The notes beneath the pieces were generated by a model. It searched no databases and was not told the origin of the DNA. It saw only the letters and a program-made list of their open reading frames with translations. Of a stretch of DNA of 64,000 nucleotides, positions 12,001 through 23,500 are shown in pieces (the stretch's first letter is position 1; the number at the start of each line of letters is the position of its first letter). Source of the stretch: Phallusia mammillata (Eukaryota > Chordata > Ascidiacea > Phlebobranchia > Ascidiidae). The stretch is taken from positions 62,001 through 126,000 of the forward strand of contig QLIY01000130.1 in assembly GCA_003260075.1 (NCBI GenBank), in the 5' to 3' direction. The translations under genes were made by a program, and so were the position numbers.

Positions 12001-14649
12001 GTTTCAACTGTTCAGAAGCAGGGACTCCCCCAACTACAAGAACTTCAAACAACTCCGGTTTCGAAATATTCTTCTTCAGTAATTTGATGATGTTTGCAGT
12101 TTGTTCTGCCAGTTCACGCGATGGTTCGATGATGATCGCGTACGGAGAGTTTGGATCCTTTCTGCTTTGTTTCTGTGACAACCAGTTGTTATTTAGTTCT
12201 TTTTTGTAATTTAATAATTTATATGTAGCAGTAAGAAATGCCTTCCAATAGATATATAAAAAAGATAAATGGCAGTGAATGAAAAATAAAAAATTGGCAG
12301 TGAATTTTGATTTTAGGTTGAAATATTGTTATTTTACCAAATTGTTGAAACAAATCAACTAGTTTATTTCATGTACAAATACAATCCGGTATTACAGTAT
12401 CTTAACTTTTGGCTAACAGATTGTGGTGTATATTCCACTTTCATAAATATGACAAGAAATTTGGACAATTGACAGTCATTCAAAAAAAGATACATTAAAT
12501 AATGAACAAAAACAATTTATAAAAGTTTAAAATTGTTGCAATGTAAAAACTGATTAGTGTTTAATACAGGGGTCGGCAACCTTTTAGGCGATGCGTGCCA
12601 ATTTACTTGTTACTTCCAGGGGGGGGGGACTTTGTTTCTATGACAACCAGTTGTTGTTTGGTTCGTTTTTAGTAGTTTAATCATTTAATTGTAGCAGTAA
12701 GAAAAGCCTTGCAAACTGATAAGCCCTATTTACAACTATACACAGTTTTGTGAATAGATAAAAAGATGGAAATCAGAAAACGACACTAATTTGTAATTTT
12801 GATTTTAGGTTGAAATATTTTGAATTTACCAAATTGTTGAAACAAACAAATTATTTTAATTCATGTAGAAATACAAAACGGTATTATCTTAAATTTCGGC
12901 TTACAAAATGCGGTGTATTTTCAACTTTCATAAATATGACAAGAAACTTGCAAAATTGACTTCAGAAATTGTGTGCAAGTGCATTCATAGTTATTAAACA
13001 AAAACAATTCATGACAATTCAAAATCTTTGCAATGTAAAAACTGATTAGTGTATAATACCTACAAACATGAAAATCCTACCAATAATCCGGTATATGGAG
13101 TAAAAAGGCTTGACAAACTGGTAATGACATTAGCCAGATTGAACTGTACAAACACAAAACCAGTACTTACTGCAACAGATTTGCCTCCAGTTGCTGAACT
13201 ATTCACAGAACAATTCACTGGAGCTTGGGGGGGGGGAAAAAATGAAAACGCTGCCAATAATCCGGCAGATGGAGGAAAAAAAGCATAATAAACTGGGTAT
13301 GCAATTAACCAGATTCTATTGTATTAACACAAACCAGTACTCACTGCAACACATTTGCCTCCAGTTGCTGAACTATTCACAGAACAATTCACTGGAGCTT
13401 TTGCAAGTGCCACATAACCGTCGCTCGGTGGATATTTGAATGCTTCTGCTCCAAAATTGTACTGGATCTCAGCATTTTTAAGAACACATGCAGCATACAT
13501 CGCTTGTTTTCTCAAGTGAGCAGGAATATCAAATGCATGACCCAAATCCACTCCGTTTTTTGAGTATTTGATTTTTCCTACAAAACGGAAACAGAATAAT
13601 AGAACCAAATTTTTTTTTAGATGCTTGTAATTGGACTTTCGGCAAGTTCACCGCGGAGCCTGTGTAGTTCTACCAGTACAAAGGCAACTACAGGCTAGAT
13701 TTTTCTAGTCCTTTTTTCTCAGTATAACGCCTTAAGTGGGCCTGGCGTACTATGATAGACAAAACTAAAGTACAGTTTAAGGCAAAAAAACACAGCAAAT
13801 ATGAAGTTACTTGTCCCAAATTTACCTCATAAGCAACATACACAACATACAATAATTTAATTCCCTTCTATTTTCCATTGAATAGGAAAAGCATAGAAAG
13901 TAATATTATTTTTGTACACTACCTTGCTAAAACTTACATATAATTGAAATTTTTACACATATTACTTAAAAGATAGCTGGTTATAGTGTATGCTTTTGAT
14001 ACCTCAATCACTTAACAAAACAGCAAAATGATTGCAATAAATTAAAACAAAAACATCATACAGAGCAGTCTGTTATAATACATTCCAAAAACCTGCCAAA
14101 ATATTAAATTATACATACCAGTATCCATGTCTAAATAGCATCCTACAGTATCATGCATTGTGAAAGGCTCCCCATAAGTATCAAATTGCCGATTGTTTGA
14201 TTTCTTTCCAGTTCCACCAAAACCATAACCTTGCTTGTCAGTACCAAGATTCAGATCAGCAGTGGATGTCGACCAACCAACTCGATTCAGACCCTCGTCT
14301 TTACATAGAGCCTGAAAATAGCCATGTTTTACCAACAGTTAGGTAAAAACTCATTTCATACAGTTCTAATGTTGGGCAAGTATATGCAACCTATTCAATA
14401 TTTTATGACAATTATTAGTGATGGGACGAGCACCCGGTATGCGGTAGCGAACGATTTCAGTGGTATCTATACTCATACTCGGCATCGAAATATTTTGTCT
14501 CAGTTTTCGATACCAACGTGCGAGGGGGGGGGGGGTATATGCAACCTATTCAATATTTTATGACAATTATTAGTGATAGGACGAGCACCCGGTACGCGGT
14601 AGCGAACGATTTCAGTGGTATCTATACGCATACTCGGCATCGAAATATT

Positions 14650-14715
<66 letters not shown>

Positions 14716-15708
14716 AGCCAGTGATATACAACTAAGTACAACATGACACTTAAGTACTTAATAATCATACTCGGTATATACATGTGGTACTCGTACTTAC
14801 TCGCTTCAAAACCTGGTATCGTCCCATCACTAACAATTATGCTGCTATGATTTGTTTCACTTGCCAAAATAAACTCAACTCAATCTAGGAAGCATAAATA
14901 ACCCACCCTTTGCATGCAAGCATTTTACATATCAATCTTTTTTGAGAATTGTGATGTTGTTCCACTAGCAATCTTAACTTTAAGCCTATAAGTATATTAT
15001 TTAATATATTTGATGACTGTTACCTCATAGTAATATTTTCCCGATGTCACACCCTTCGATGAACGACAACCATGCCAATCTTTGAATTCTCGACACTGAC
15101 ACAACAAACCATCAGATGCAATAGCAAATGAAGAGCCTCTGTCAAACGGATTCATTTGCCATTTTGTGAAAGTTGGTCCTGCTGACTGTATAAAGGGAGT
15201 AAGGATGGGGTTTAGTTTTTGGTCTATTTGACAAAAAAAAGTGGTTAAATACACGCAGACTCTTAAGTTTAATCAAGTGATAGTTAAGTCATTATTTGTG
15301 ATTTCTAAAGCAGTTAAATTGAATTGCTAGAGATGAATTTTCAAACCTACCTAGAAGTTAAACATTAATTAAGATGTGAACATAGTTGGGCAATAATGAA
15401 TTTAGATTTCAAAGATCTTGACAGTTTTCAAAGATTAAAGACCAGGTTTAACTTTCAACATAAAACACACTTACTTGAATTTTTGCAGAGTTTCCCTTGC
15501 TAGCATAAGATTCATGGACAATTTGTATTACAGGAATACTGAAGGCAGCTGTTTTTCCTGATCCAGTTTCTGCTGCCATTAAAACATCTCCGCCGCCCAA
15601 AATCAGTGGAATCGACTCTACCTGGATATCGGTGGGCAAGTTCCAGCCCATTTCTGTTACAACTTTGCTGATTTCAGGCATTACCCCAAGATTTTCAAAT
15701 GCCGCCAT
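5960..15708 (-). CDS. DDX1: DDX1 ATP-dependent RNA helicase, 13 exons
   Basis: DEAD-box helicase with a SPRY domain set into the helicase core; known roles of the family include 3'-end processing, the tRNA ligase complex and double-strand-break repair. Exons (start of gene first): 15475-15708, 15024-15185, 14119-14311, 13345-13577, 11930-12172, 11216-11320, 10178-10359, 9099-9273, 8345-8559, 7721-7903, 7084-7166, 6655-6760, 5960-6155; the junctions I checked keep phase. Motifs: AETGSGKT (residues 46-53), SPRY block in exons 2-4 ([22 protein letters not shown]), PSRELA, TPGR, DECD (motif II), [30 protein letters not shown] at 15708 opens [13 protein letters not shown], as in vertebrate DDX1. 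Oddities: motif II is DECD, not DEAD; exon 7 contains a false haplotype duplication; 36 G (6021-6056) interrupt the last exon between LQDLE and AQTSF. The C-terminal tail after AQTSFL differs from human. Confidence 0.96.
6021..6056. other. 36-G run inside DDX1 last exon
   Basis: Minus-strand coding sequence on both sides is conserved (…[12 protein letters not shown] and AQTSFL…), where vertebrate DDX1 has only about two residues between. The run would add 12 prolines, which no family member is known to have. It is better read as an artefact replacing a few codons. Confidence 0.8.
7615..7710. repeat. short foldback element in DDX1 intron 10
   Basis: Arms ataagctgcagacagtgcac and its near-inverse (ending ctgcagcttat) flank a loop of about 40 bases. 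It ends six bases before the 5' splice site region (7716-7720) of exon 10. Confidence 0.7.
8009..8192. repeat. long foldback element, DDX1 intron 9
   Basis: Same family as 7615-7710 but with arms of about 60 bases: actgcagacagtgcacaatg on the left and the inverse of gcagactgtgtacaatgttt on the right. A possible foldback or MITE family. Confidence 0.65.
9310..9780. repeat. dispersed repeat, also at 34690-35250
   Basis: Shares with 34690-35250 the sequence of blocks 'cgacacaattgcactaaa', 'gcgctgcagctacaccgt' and 'accacccgtgttagggaaag'. Contains a haplotype joint at 9443-9452. Sits in DDX1 intron 7. Type unknown; no coding capacity seen. Confidence 0.6.
10562..10634 (-). tRNA. tRNA-like sequence, probably pseudogene or SINE head
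   Basis: Reads GCCTGTG TA GCTC…GAGC … GTGGG TTCGAAT CCCAC CGCAGGT. The acceptor stem (7 bp with two G-T pairs), D arm and T arm (5 bp, TTCGAAT loop) are good and give typical A and B boxes. The anticodon arm does not pair (CGAGA against AGACT), so no anticodon can be assigned. Not likely a working tRNA. Confidence 0.55.
10741..11140. repeat. palindromic repeat, tandem haplotype copies
   Basis: Two copies (10744-10930 and 10942-11127) joined by 10 G. Each holds inverted arms ('ctgggatcaggccctgaagc' against 'gcagaatct…gatcgc' reversed) and the core catagtacgccaggc. Relatives: 13725-13760, 49720-49790, 54950-55180, 55780-56030 and inverted at 57545-57600. Sits in DDX1 intron 6. Confidence 0.65.
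12567..12618. mobile_element. left end of a hAT MITE
   Basis: CAGGGGTCGGCAACCTTTTAGG starts exactly where the matching haplotype copy (about 13050) continues without it (gtgtataata|cctac). The element is cut off by the G run at 12619-12628. Confidence 0.55.
14416..14832. mobile_element. hAT MITE in DDX1 intron 2
   Basis: Terminal inverted repeats TAGTGATGGGACGA and TCGTCCCATCACTA, with a perfect 8-bp target duplication ACAATTAT on both sides (14408-14415, 14833-14840). The interior contains a haplotype joint (14524-14535) and a 63-G run (14652-14714), so its true length is shorter than shown. Confidence 0.8.
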
Positions 15709-15937
15709 TGTGTGGCACTTACAGTGTTAACCTATGCTCTGCAATACTGTAAAAACATGGAAATATATATTCATGAGCTTTCAAGAAAATACAATAAAAA
15801 TGCATAAAATGTAACAACTGCCAAAAAAATCTATTGCAATCTGGTTGTAAACAGACAAGTCTGTACAATGTAAAAAAATTAAAAACATATATACGTAAGG
15901 GTAAGATATAAAAACCGGCTAAAATATTGAAAATAGA

Positions 15938-17191
15938 TTATTCATCTACAAATTTTAACGTGCTTTGTACATGGATGCCATTTTTGAAATCTAAAAACAT
16001 CTCAGAGTCTATCGGTTGAGATTCGTCAGGAGTTGAATGAGTTCGTTGAGTTAAATGGTCAAAAACTTGGTTACCCTGTGAATCTTCTACATACTTCATC
16101 GTCAAGTCATAACTCTCATTGTAATCATCTTGTGCATATTCACCAAGACTGTCAGGATTAGGTCGTACACTTGCAGAAGCAGTTTCATCACTACCTAACA
16201 GTTCTTCATGTTTGATGTTGTTTATATTGGTGTTTTTCAATTCCATGCAAGATGCTACCTTTGTTTTCCAAAGTTTACTTGTTTCGCAACTTTCCAGTTT
16301 AGGTGGAATGGTTTCGCTTTCAGGAGTTCCAGCTTTTTGACTTTTGCTAGTTGTATCTTCAACTGTTTTGGATTTATAACTTGGTTTCTTTTTGTTGGTT
16401 TTAGTTGGCTTGAAGTTAAACAGTTTCATTTGTTTCAGTTTCTTTTCTGGTGGAAGTTCGAGATGTTTCAATGCCCCATAACGAATACTTGAAACTTTTG
16501 GGCTCCTGGCTGTCTGAAACGAAATCACAAAACATTGATTAGGTTACATTAGGTGAAGCTGTCAAGTTAACAATTACTTTAATGTTGTAAAGTGACTGCA
16601 ATCACCTCCAATTTTAAAGCTTTCACAAAATAAAGGCAGTGGTCTCAACCTTTCTGCATCAAAGTCCTAACTTTACAGCACTAAAATTGCAGTTTCCATT
16701 GGAAAAGTCATTTTTATTTGTAGATGATCGGGCAATGGCTTCAATGAGTCTGCCATTGAGCAGCTTGTCTCTTGGCAAGATTCTATAGAACATTTTTTAA
16801 GTGATTTCAATATTTCCACTGGGTCAGAACAATCTCATTAGGTTGTTTTGTGCTCATGGAAACACAAGTGGTTGAGACAGGATTAAAACCAACAACCCTG
16901 CGAGCATGAGGTGGCTGGTGGCTGCAATAAGTTGCTCATCACCACTCATGGTAGGCAAGCTTAGTTTTCTAGCACAGATATATGTGTGGACTGCAGAGAC
17001 ATGAAACGTGCACAATTAACATCAAGTTTGCCTAAACACAATTTGGTGCAAAAATATACATTACTTAAAATCAAATCAAAATGCCTGCAGTGTACCTTTC
17101 GATTTTGCTGACAAAACTTTCCGTTCAATGATTTTTTTGACATCCATCCATCTCCTAAGGGTTTCTTCGCACGAATATCAGTTTCTTTCAT
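15938..17191 (-). CDS. two-exon gene of unknown function
   Basis: Exons 17096-17191 (ATG at 17191, MKETDIRAKKPLGDGWMSKK) and 15938-16513, joined in phase through a GTACAC donor and a TTTCAG acceptor; about 223 residues. The protein is hydrophilic and Lys/Ser/Thr-rich in its first half (EKKLKQMKLFNFKPTKTNKK) and acidic in its second. KQMKLFNFK loosely resembles a PCNA-interacting (PIP) box, QxxLxxF, but lacks the second aromatic residue. EDSQGNQVFDH near the C-terminus is the only other motif-like piece. I do not recognise the family; a distant AUNIP-like protein is a weak guess. Same strand as DDX1 with 229 bases between its stop and the DDX1 ATG, so sharing a promoter or an operon is possible but unproven. 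Confidence 0.75.
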
Positions 17192-20100
17192 AACTTTGTG
17201 GTTTGTGTTTAATCCTTTTTCCGTATGTTTTCAAAAATAATGCAAAACATTTTAAGTTTCAGCACATGTCTTGTTGTTGTAATGTCATCAATGGTCACGC
17301 TTTGCGATTGAAGCTATTCAAGCGTGTAATTAAAAATGATGTTTGTTTTATTGCTTTTGAAACTATTTATTTCAGGGAGTCGAACCGGAACTGAACCCGA
17401 ACCCGCGAACCGGTTTGGGGGGGGGGGGATGTCATCAATGGTCACGCTTTGCTAACGATTGAAGCTATTCAAGCGTGTAATTAAAATTTAAATGTTTGTT
17501 TTATTGCTTTTTAAACTGTTTATTTACTGGAATGTCTATAACTTTGTAGAAGCTTTGTCAGGGGGGGGGGGTGAGGTACAAAATATTTACTAACGTGTAA
17601 AGCCCAAATAGTTATTCTTTCCAACACCAACTACATTTTTAGTTTAATTTTTTTAACAAATAAAACGACCATTTGTTGCGATTGTTTACTGCCAATAAAC
17701 ATTTTTACTGTGCGTTCTTTCTCTGAAAAGAAAGTTTGATAAATTATTAGCAAAGAGAAGTAAAGAAAAGCGCAATTTTTTTGACATAATTTCCTTTTCA
17801 CAGGTTATGCCTATGCCGGGCGTTTGCAATATGATACAAATAATTTTCACAAGTTAAGACATAACGCTGCAGGCAAAGTGATAGAAACTACAGCTCCCTT
17901 CAGCAAAAACGCGATAAAAAGGCAATTTTGAGCTAAGAGGGCACGAAAGGCATCCCAAGCTTGATGATAAGAAAACCACGGGGTTAAAATTTGGTTATAA
18001 GTTTGTTTAGATATTAAACAATTCTTCGCTTCCTGGAAACCGTTTAGGAAATGTAAGTAAGCTTTGCAACTAGGGCAAGTAAAATTTGATATGCCTTATC
18101 AGACGATTGGATTAAAGTGAAAGTCCGGTTGGTAACATGAGGATTAGGTAGGGGGGGGGGGGAAAATTTGTTTAGATATAAACAATTCTTCGCTTCCTGG
18201 AAACCGTTTAGGAAATGTAAATAAGCTTTGCAACTAGGGCAAGTAAAATTTGATATGCCTTATCAGAAGATTGGATTAAAGTGAAAGTCCGGTTGGTAAC
18301 ATGAGGATTAGGTAGGCTACATTGAACGTTTATGGTGTAGGCTAGATGTGTTTCAAAATTGTGCAACCTTTTTACAAATTTCTTTTCAGGAAGTAGCCGA
18401 TTTTAACTGCCGGATAAAAAGCTGCAAATTAAACATCTAGTTCCAGGCTCTAACGGTATTTAGGTGGTCAAGTTAACGTACCTTTAGGCACATGTAAACT
18501 TTCAAAGGTGCAAACTAATCGGTTTTGCATAAACTTCAGACGAAGGTTAGAACTTAAATTTAGCGATAATTGTAGTTTTATATCAATCTAAAACCATATG
18601 TCTCGTTGTCACATAACTTTGGGCTAATTTGCCATCTGGTTACCTGGTTTTGTGGTGTGTGTGGTCACACAATACATGCTTGGTTAAAACGGAGTGTAAC
18701 TTTGCAAGAAAAACATCCAATCAGTTGATTTGTTTTACTTTAGTTCCTTTGCGTATTTTATTTGGTTTGTTTCGATATAAAAGCTGAGTTAAGTTTGTTT
18801 CGCTTAGGAAATAAAAACATATATACCTTCGTTATATCATACCTTCGTTATATGAAATGAAACCATGAGGCGGCTATAAGCGTAAAAAAACATTTAATTT
18901 TAATGGAACAATAAGCAGTTCAATTCAGAGTTATAAGGGAACCAGAAATGTGGCCTCGGACCAAATATTACAAGCCCAAAACCTTATCTGAAACGAAATT
19001 TAAAAAAGCGAACCCCTAATTAGGCCGGATAGTTGGTGAAATTTCGGCACAAATGATACGAAGTGTAAAGTCAGGCCGGAAGCAAACCTGTTTTATTTAA
19101 CCTGGACCTAAACCCGACCAGACCTACAATTTTGCTTCGGTGTACAAGTTGTCAAAAGTGCGTGTGTATGATCGGGCTTTGAAAATGTGACCCTTTTACT
19201 GCGCACCGTAATATATGTTTTTTAAATGCTTGGAAAAAATTGTTTTGCAGGGACAGCTTATATTAGGTGTTGCTGTCAAGCATAATATCAACTTTATATA
19301 GCTCTTCTGTATTTCTATGCTGGCGTTTCGACGTCCTATGCAGGTCGCCTTCGTCAGGGTAAATAACGCTGAATGCGAGTAGTACAGTGCACGATAAACA
19401 AAGGGAAAAAAGAACAAGGGACATATGTTTAGGATATTATGACGAAATGCGAATGTGCATCACATTACAAAAACGTAATTTAGGGGTTATATTGCGAAAG
19501 CAGTTCCATTATTGAAAAGTTGAAATAAACTACTTTTTTTTTATTATAGCCTGTAATGCGAGCCGAGAAGATAACATGGTTCTTAGTAAGTCCTAAGTTT
19601 GATAATTATTCTTTGTTCTTAATGAGAGGTCTCATGCTGGGTTCGTTAGAAATGTGTTAAAGGTTTAGCCTAAAGCAAAAACCTAAAAAATCGTGGTAAA
19701 AAAGGCAAGTTCAAATTTCTCCAAATGCACAAGAAACAACCGTATTCGTGGTGTTTCTAAAACTTCGAAAAAAACGTGCAGCAGCGCGACCTGGGGAAAA
19801 AATCTCTGCTATCTTTCAAAACTACAATGATTGCTATCTTCTCAAACAGTCGCGTTTTTTCAGGGTTGGCGCCATTTATACACATAAGTTATAGTACGTA
19901 ATGCCTAGGGCCTCAAAGCAGTTTAGCGGAAAAATAAACAGAACATTTACCGCAAGTGATCAAGAATTGCTGTTCCAAGAGCAAAAATCAAAAGCAAAAT
20001 AGTTTTCATTATAGTATGCTAAAATACAGCGAAATTGACAAAATGCTGGATAGTTTAGTTGTTGAGTTGAGTTGTGTTAAGTTTATTAAGTGCCAAGTTG

Positions 20101-20543
20101 ATTTGATTGAGTGCAGCTGAAATAAGAATGTTTTGCAAGCCGTTGTGTCATTTTTGATACAATATTGTTGGGCAAAATATTGCAGCTGTGAAATATACAT
20201 TACATGACATGGCCACCGCCTGAGCGGCCGTAGCAATTTTCTCATTATGTGTTATTTGGTAACCACACGTAAATTGGACTTTTCAAATTGTATAATGGTT
20301 TAGGCGACTAAAATTACTGCAATTTGTATGTAATTTCAAAGCGTAGCCCGGAGTACGAAGTTTTTCTATTAAAGTTTTTCCAACCTCTTTTCTAGGAAAT
20401 AATACGCCTCATAAAACCACAACCTCTAACCTGCAATGTAACTTGTTATAAATGTGAAGATGTAACAACGTTTCAACAACATGAAGATTTCAAAACATTA
20501 ATATAAAGTCGCTTCCTTGACTAAACAAACTACTTCGTTAACT
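17192..20543. other. intergenic, repeats only
   Basis: No exon supported. Contains haplotype copies 17277-17416/17429-17530 and 17995-18150/18163-18315 joined by G runs, a further G run at 17561-17571, and a repeat at 19310-19400 related to 46490-46600. The promoters of the unknown minus gene and the protease should lie at its two ends. Confidence 0.45.
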
Positions 20544-23500
20544 ATGCAATGGACAATGTATAGTTATGTATTCATATGCCTCATATTGATATTAACCTAT
20601 AACCTCGTTGTACGCGCAACGATTTACCGACCAAGCAATGTCCAATCGGATGGAACTCTTATTGAAACTCTGCAGTTGCATGCGGTGTCGCAAAACAATG
20701 ATCGAAAGGCTTTGAGAGCCTTGGAATCATTCCAGCACCGTCAGTTAAGAACCGACAAGAAGTCAGCGAATGTGGGTTCGAATCCCACCGATGCCGGATT
20801 AGCCACAGGAAAAGCGAGCAATGTGGTCGTTCAGCTATCGGCAGTGTCAAAGACTGAAGCTCGTTCATTGCGCAAGGACATCTTTGACCACTACCAACCA
20901 GGTTCGCAATATAATTTAGTTTGTTTTGTTAAACATTATAACTATAATGCTAAACTTTAGCCAACTCACCCCAAATATTTTTGGCCGAATCAGGCCAAAC
21001 CTAAATCCCCTTTTAAAGTCCATGTTTGGCCAAAATGTTTCTGCAAACTGGTTTAGTTCTAATTAAAACAACTGTTTTTTTGCTTTACAAGAACATTCAA
21101 GAACCTTAATAATGTTGAACATCAAAAATAGCATAAAATATTTTAAGTTTGTCGCGGACTCATGAAAAGCCTATAACGCAATGTTTGGGTCTTCGGACTC
21201 GGGGTCAAGCAAAAATTGCGTTGTTTCCTATTTTTTTAAGTCTGCGCGCAAAATACATGCAAATGTAAGGTATTTACCTTAAAGCTATTTTCCCAAGGGT
21301 TGCGATTTTACAATTGCAGCATAGGTGAACTCAATGTGTAGCAATATTTTTTATTTGTTGTGAGATCAGCAGGTAGAGACTACCATGGTTAATCCAGTTG
21401 GTCAGAACATTTTAATCAACCGACCTTGTTGGAATTTCATCTCCATCTTTCATATGATTCTAATTTTAGACTTGAATTTTCACCCGAAAATCGTCGTGAC
21501 AAATTAAATCACGATATGAAATCCTGTTATGAATCTAAACAAATTTTCTGCGATTCGATTTGCTTTGGGTCGATGTAACGAGTTTGTTTCCATACAACAG
21601 TTTCCAATTTTACAAACCGGATTTAATGTTCGGTTTGTGGGTATTTTCGTTGGTTGACATGGTCCTTGTTTTCGCTTGAGATAAGGAAAAAGAACGGGGG
21701 GGGGGCAAGTCACGATACGAAATTCTGTTATGAATCTAAACAAATTTCCTGCGATTCGATTTGCTTTGGGTCGATGTAACGATTTTGTTTCCATACAACA
21801 GTTTCCAACTTCACAAACCGGATTTAATGTTCGGGTTGTGGGTATTTGCGTTGGTTGACATGGTCCTTGTTTTCGCTTGAGATAAGGAAAAAGAACTATA
21901 ACCGTGAAGTGAAGCATTGTAATCATACGAATCACATTATGTAAATTGACATTTGACTTTTACGTGCTTTTAAGCATTAAATCGTTTTCAGGTAAATGTA
22001 TTTTTTGTTAACTATTAGTTGTACGCTTTCATTGATCAGATTGCTTGTTTACATAGAGATTTTGTTTTTGCTCACACAGTTATGTGAAATGTTTAAGTAT
22101 GTTTCGTTGTAAAAATGCAACTTTTTTTAAAGCAAATTTAAACGCAAACTTGCCTTGGCTTAAGAAAACTTGCCTTAAAAAAACACACACCTAAAAGCAG
22201 ATAAATACCACAAAAAATGCATGGCGAAATAATGAATTTCGTTACTGCGTGGCAAAACTGTAAAAAACTGTGTTTGCAAAAAATGAATATGCCCTATATT
22301 CCAGTTATGATTACAAATTCCATCTGTGCCGACGATTTTCCGGTGGCATAATGCTGAGCGACCTTGCTGACACCGTCCCTACTTTATTTATTTATCGGTA
22401 AACCGTACCTACCTCAGTAACCCGGTATTAACATTTACAAACAGTTATGCGTGACTTCATAACCCCGCGTGCCACTGACAAGAAGTCGAATTCATGCCCT
22501 GACAAGTTTGTGTTTGACAAAATACAGTTTGGTGTCGAAACAATCAACATTTGTTGTGTAATCGGTTCGAATTCTAAGGCCCGAAAGAGCAAACTGAAAT
22601 TTGCAGTTCGTGTATTGGGTAAAAAGCGAAAGTCCGCTCAGCAAGTGCAAATTTTTGTTTGTTGGCGAAAAGCTGAGGTCTAAATATAGTCCAAAGTTAA
22701 CTTTACCCTTCCGGTAAAAAAGCTGCGCACAAATACACATTGGTTTCTCATACGAAGTACAAAAGAAAATAAACTGCGCTAGACGCATGGCTGCATAAGA
22801 CACGACAAACTCCCACAAAAATGATCAAACTCTATCGTATTTTAGCAAACACGCAAATGCCTAAAAACGTACACACATACAAACAAAAAATGAAAGATTA
22901 AGGACACGAACAAACACACAATTCAACACAAACGTACAGATACATACACGAACGAAAACATACAAACGTACAAACACGAACAAACACACAATTCAACAAA
23001 AACGTGTAAATACAGACACGACGAAACGCTAAAGCGTACCTTTCCCAAAACATGCAAACGAAGTCATATATACACAAGGGTGCAATCGCAAAATAAAAAG
23101 TACAAGAAAAAGGACGTTTTTCTTTGTTTCAGCTTCACATCCCGGAGAAGTTCGACTGGCCGGAAGCCTCATTCCATATATGGGCAGGATACAAGTGGCG
23201 TTGCCTGGCGACCGATGGGGGGCGATTTGTGCCACCGGATGGGACGTTATCGATGCTTTCGTCGTTTGTCGCCAGTTGGGGTTCAAAACCGGGGGCGTCG
23301 TTGTTCGAAAAGGGTCCGATTTCGGCGGCTCGTTCGGACCCACAGTTTTAACGAAGGTGTTTGAAACTAAGTTCAAAGGTCAAATCATTACAAAGCAAAT
23401 ACAAAGAAAAACAATTAGTAAATTGATAGGTCTTACTCTATATCATGGATTACTACTGATAGCAGCAAAGAAGTGAAGTCCTGTTTATACTAACAAAAGA

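Noticed and set aside
14518..14867. Poly-Gly and poly-Pro reading frames across G runs (also 39355-39552, 49218-49570, 63551-63733)
   Set aside because: They are translations of homopolymer runs that appear to be assembly filler; there is no conserved protein sequence of that kind on either side.
15709..15937. Operon or trans-splicing acceptor between the unknown gene and DDX1
   Set aside because: A 'tattgcag' is present upstream of the DDX1 ATG, but a single AG site is not evidence; the spacing is longer than in typical ascidian operons.
16208..16492. 94-residue plus-strand frame
   Set aside because: Exact antisense shadow of exon 2 of the unknown minus-strand gene, which has a spliced, phase-consistent frame.
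21504..21935. A 143-residue minus-strand frame with an internally repeated protein
   Set aside because: The repeat is the haplotype duplication around the G run at 21696; the sequence has no recognisable domain and lies in a protease intron.
22447..22683. Lys-rich 78-residue frame in protease intron 1
   Set aside because: No splice sites joining it in phase to exons 1 and 2, which already match each other in phase 1.
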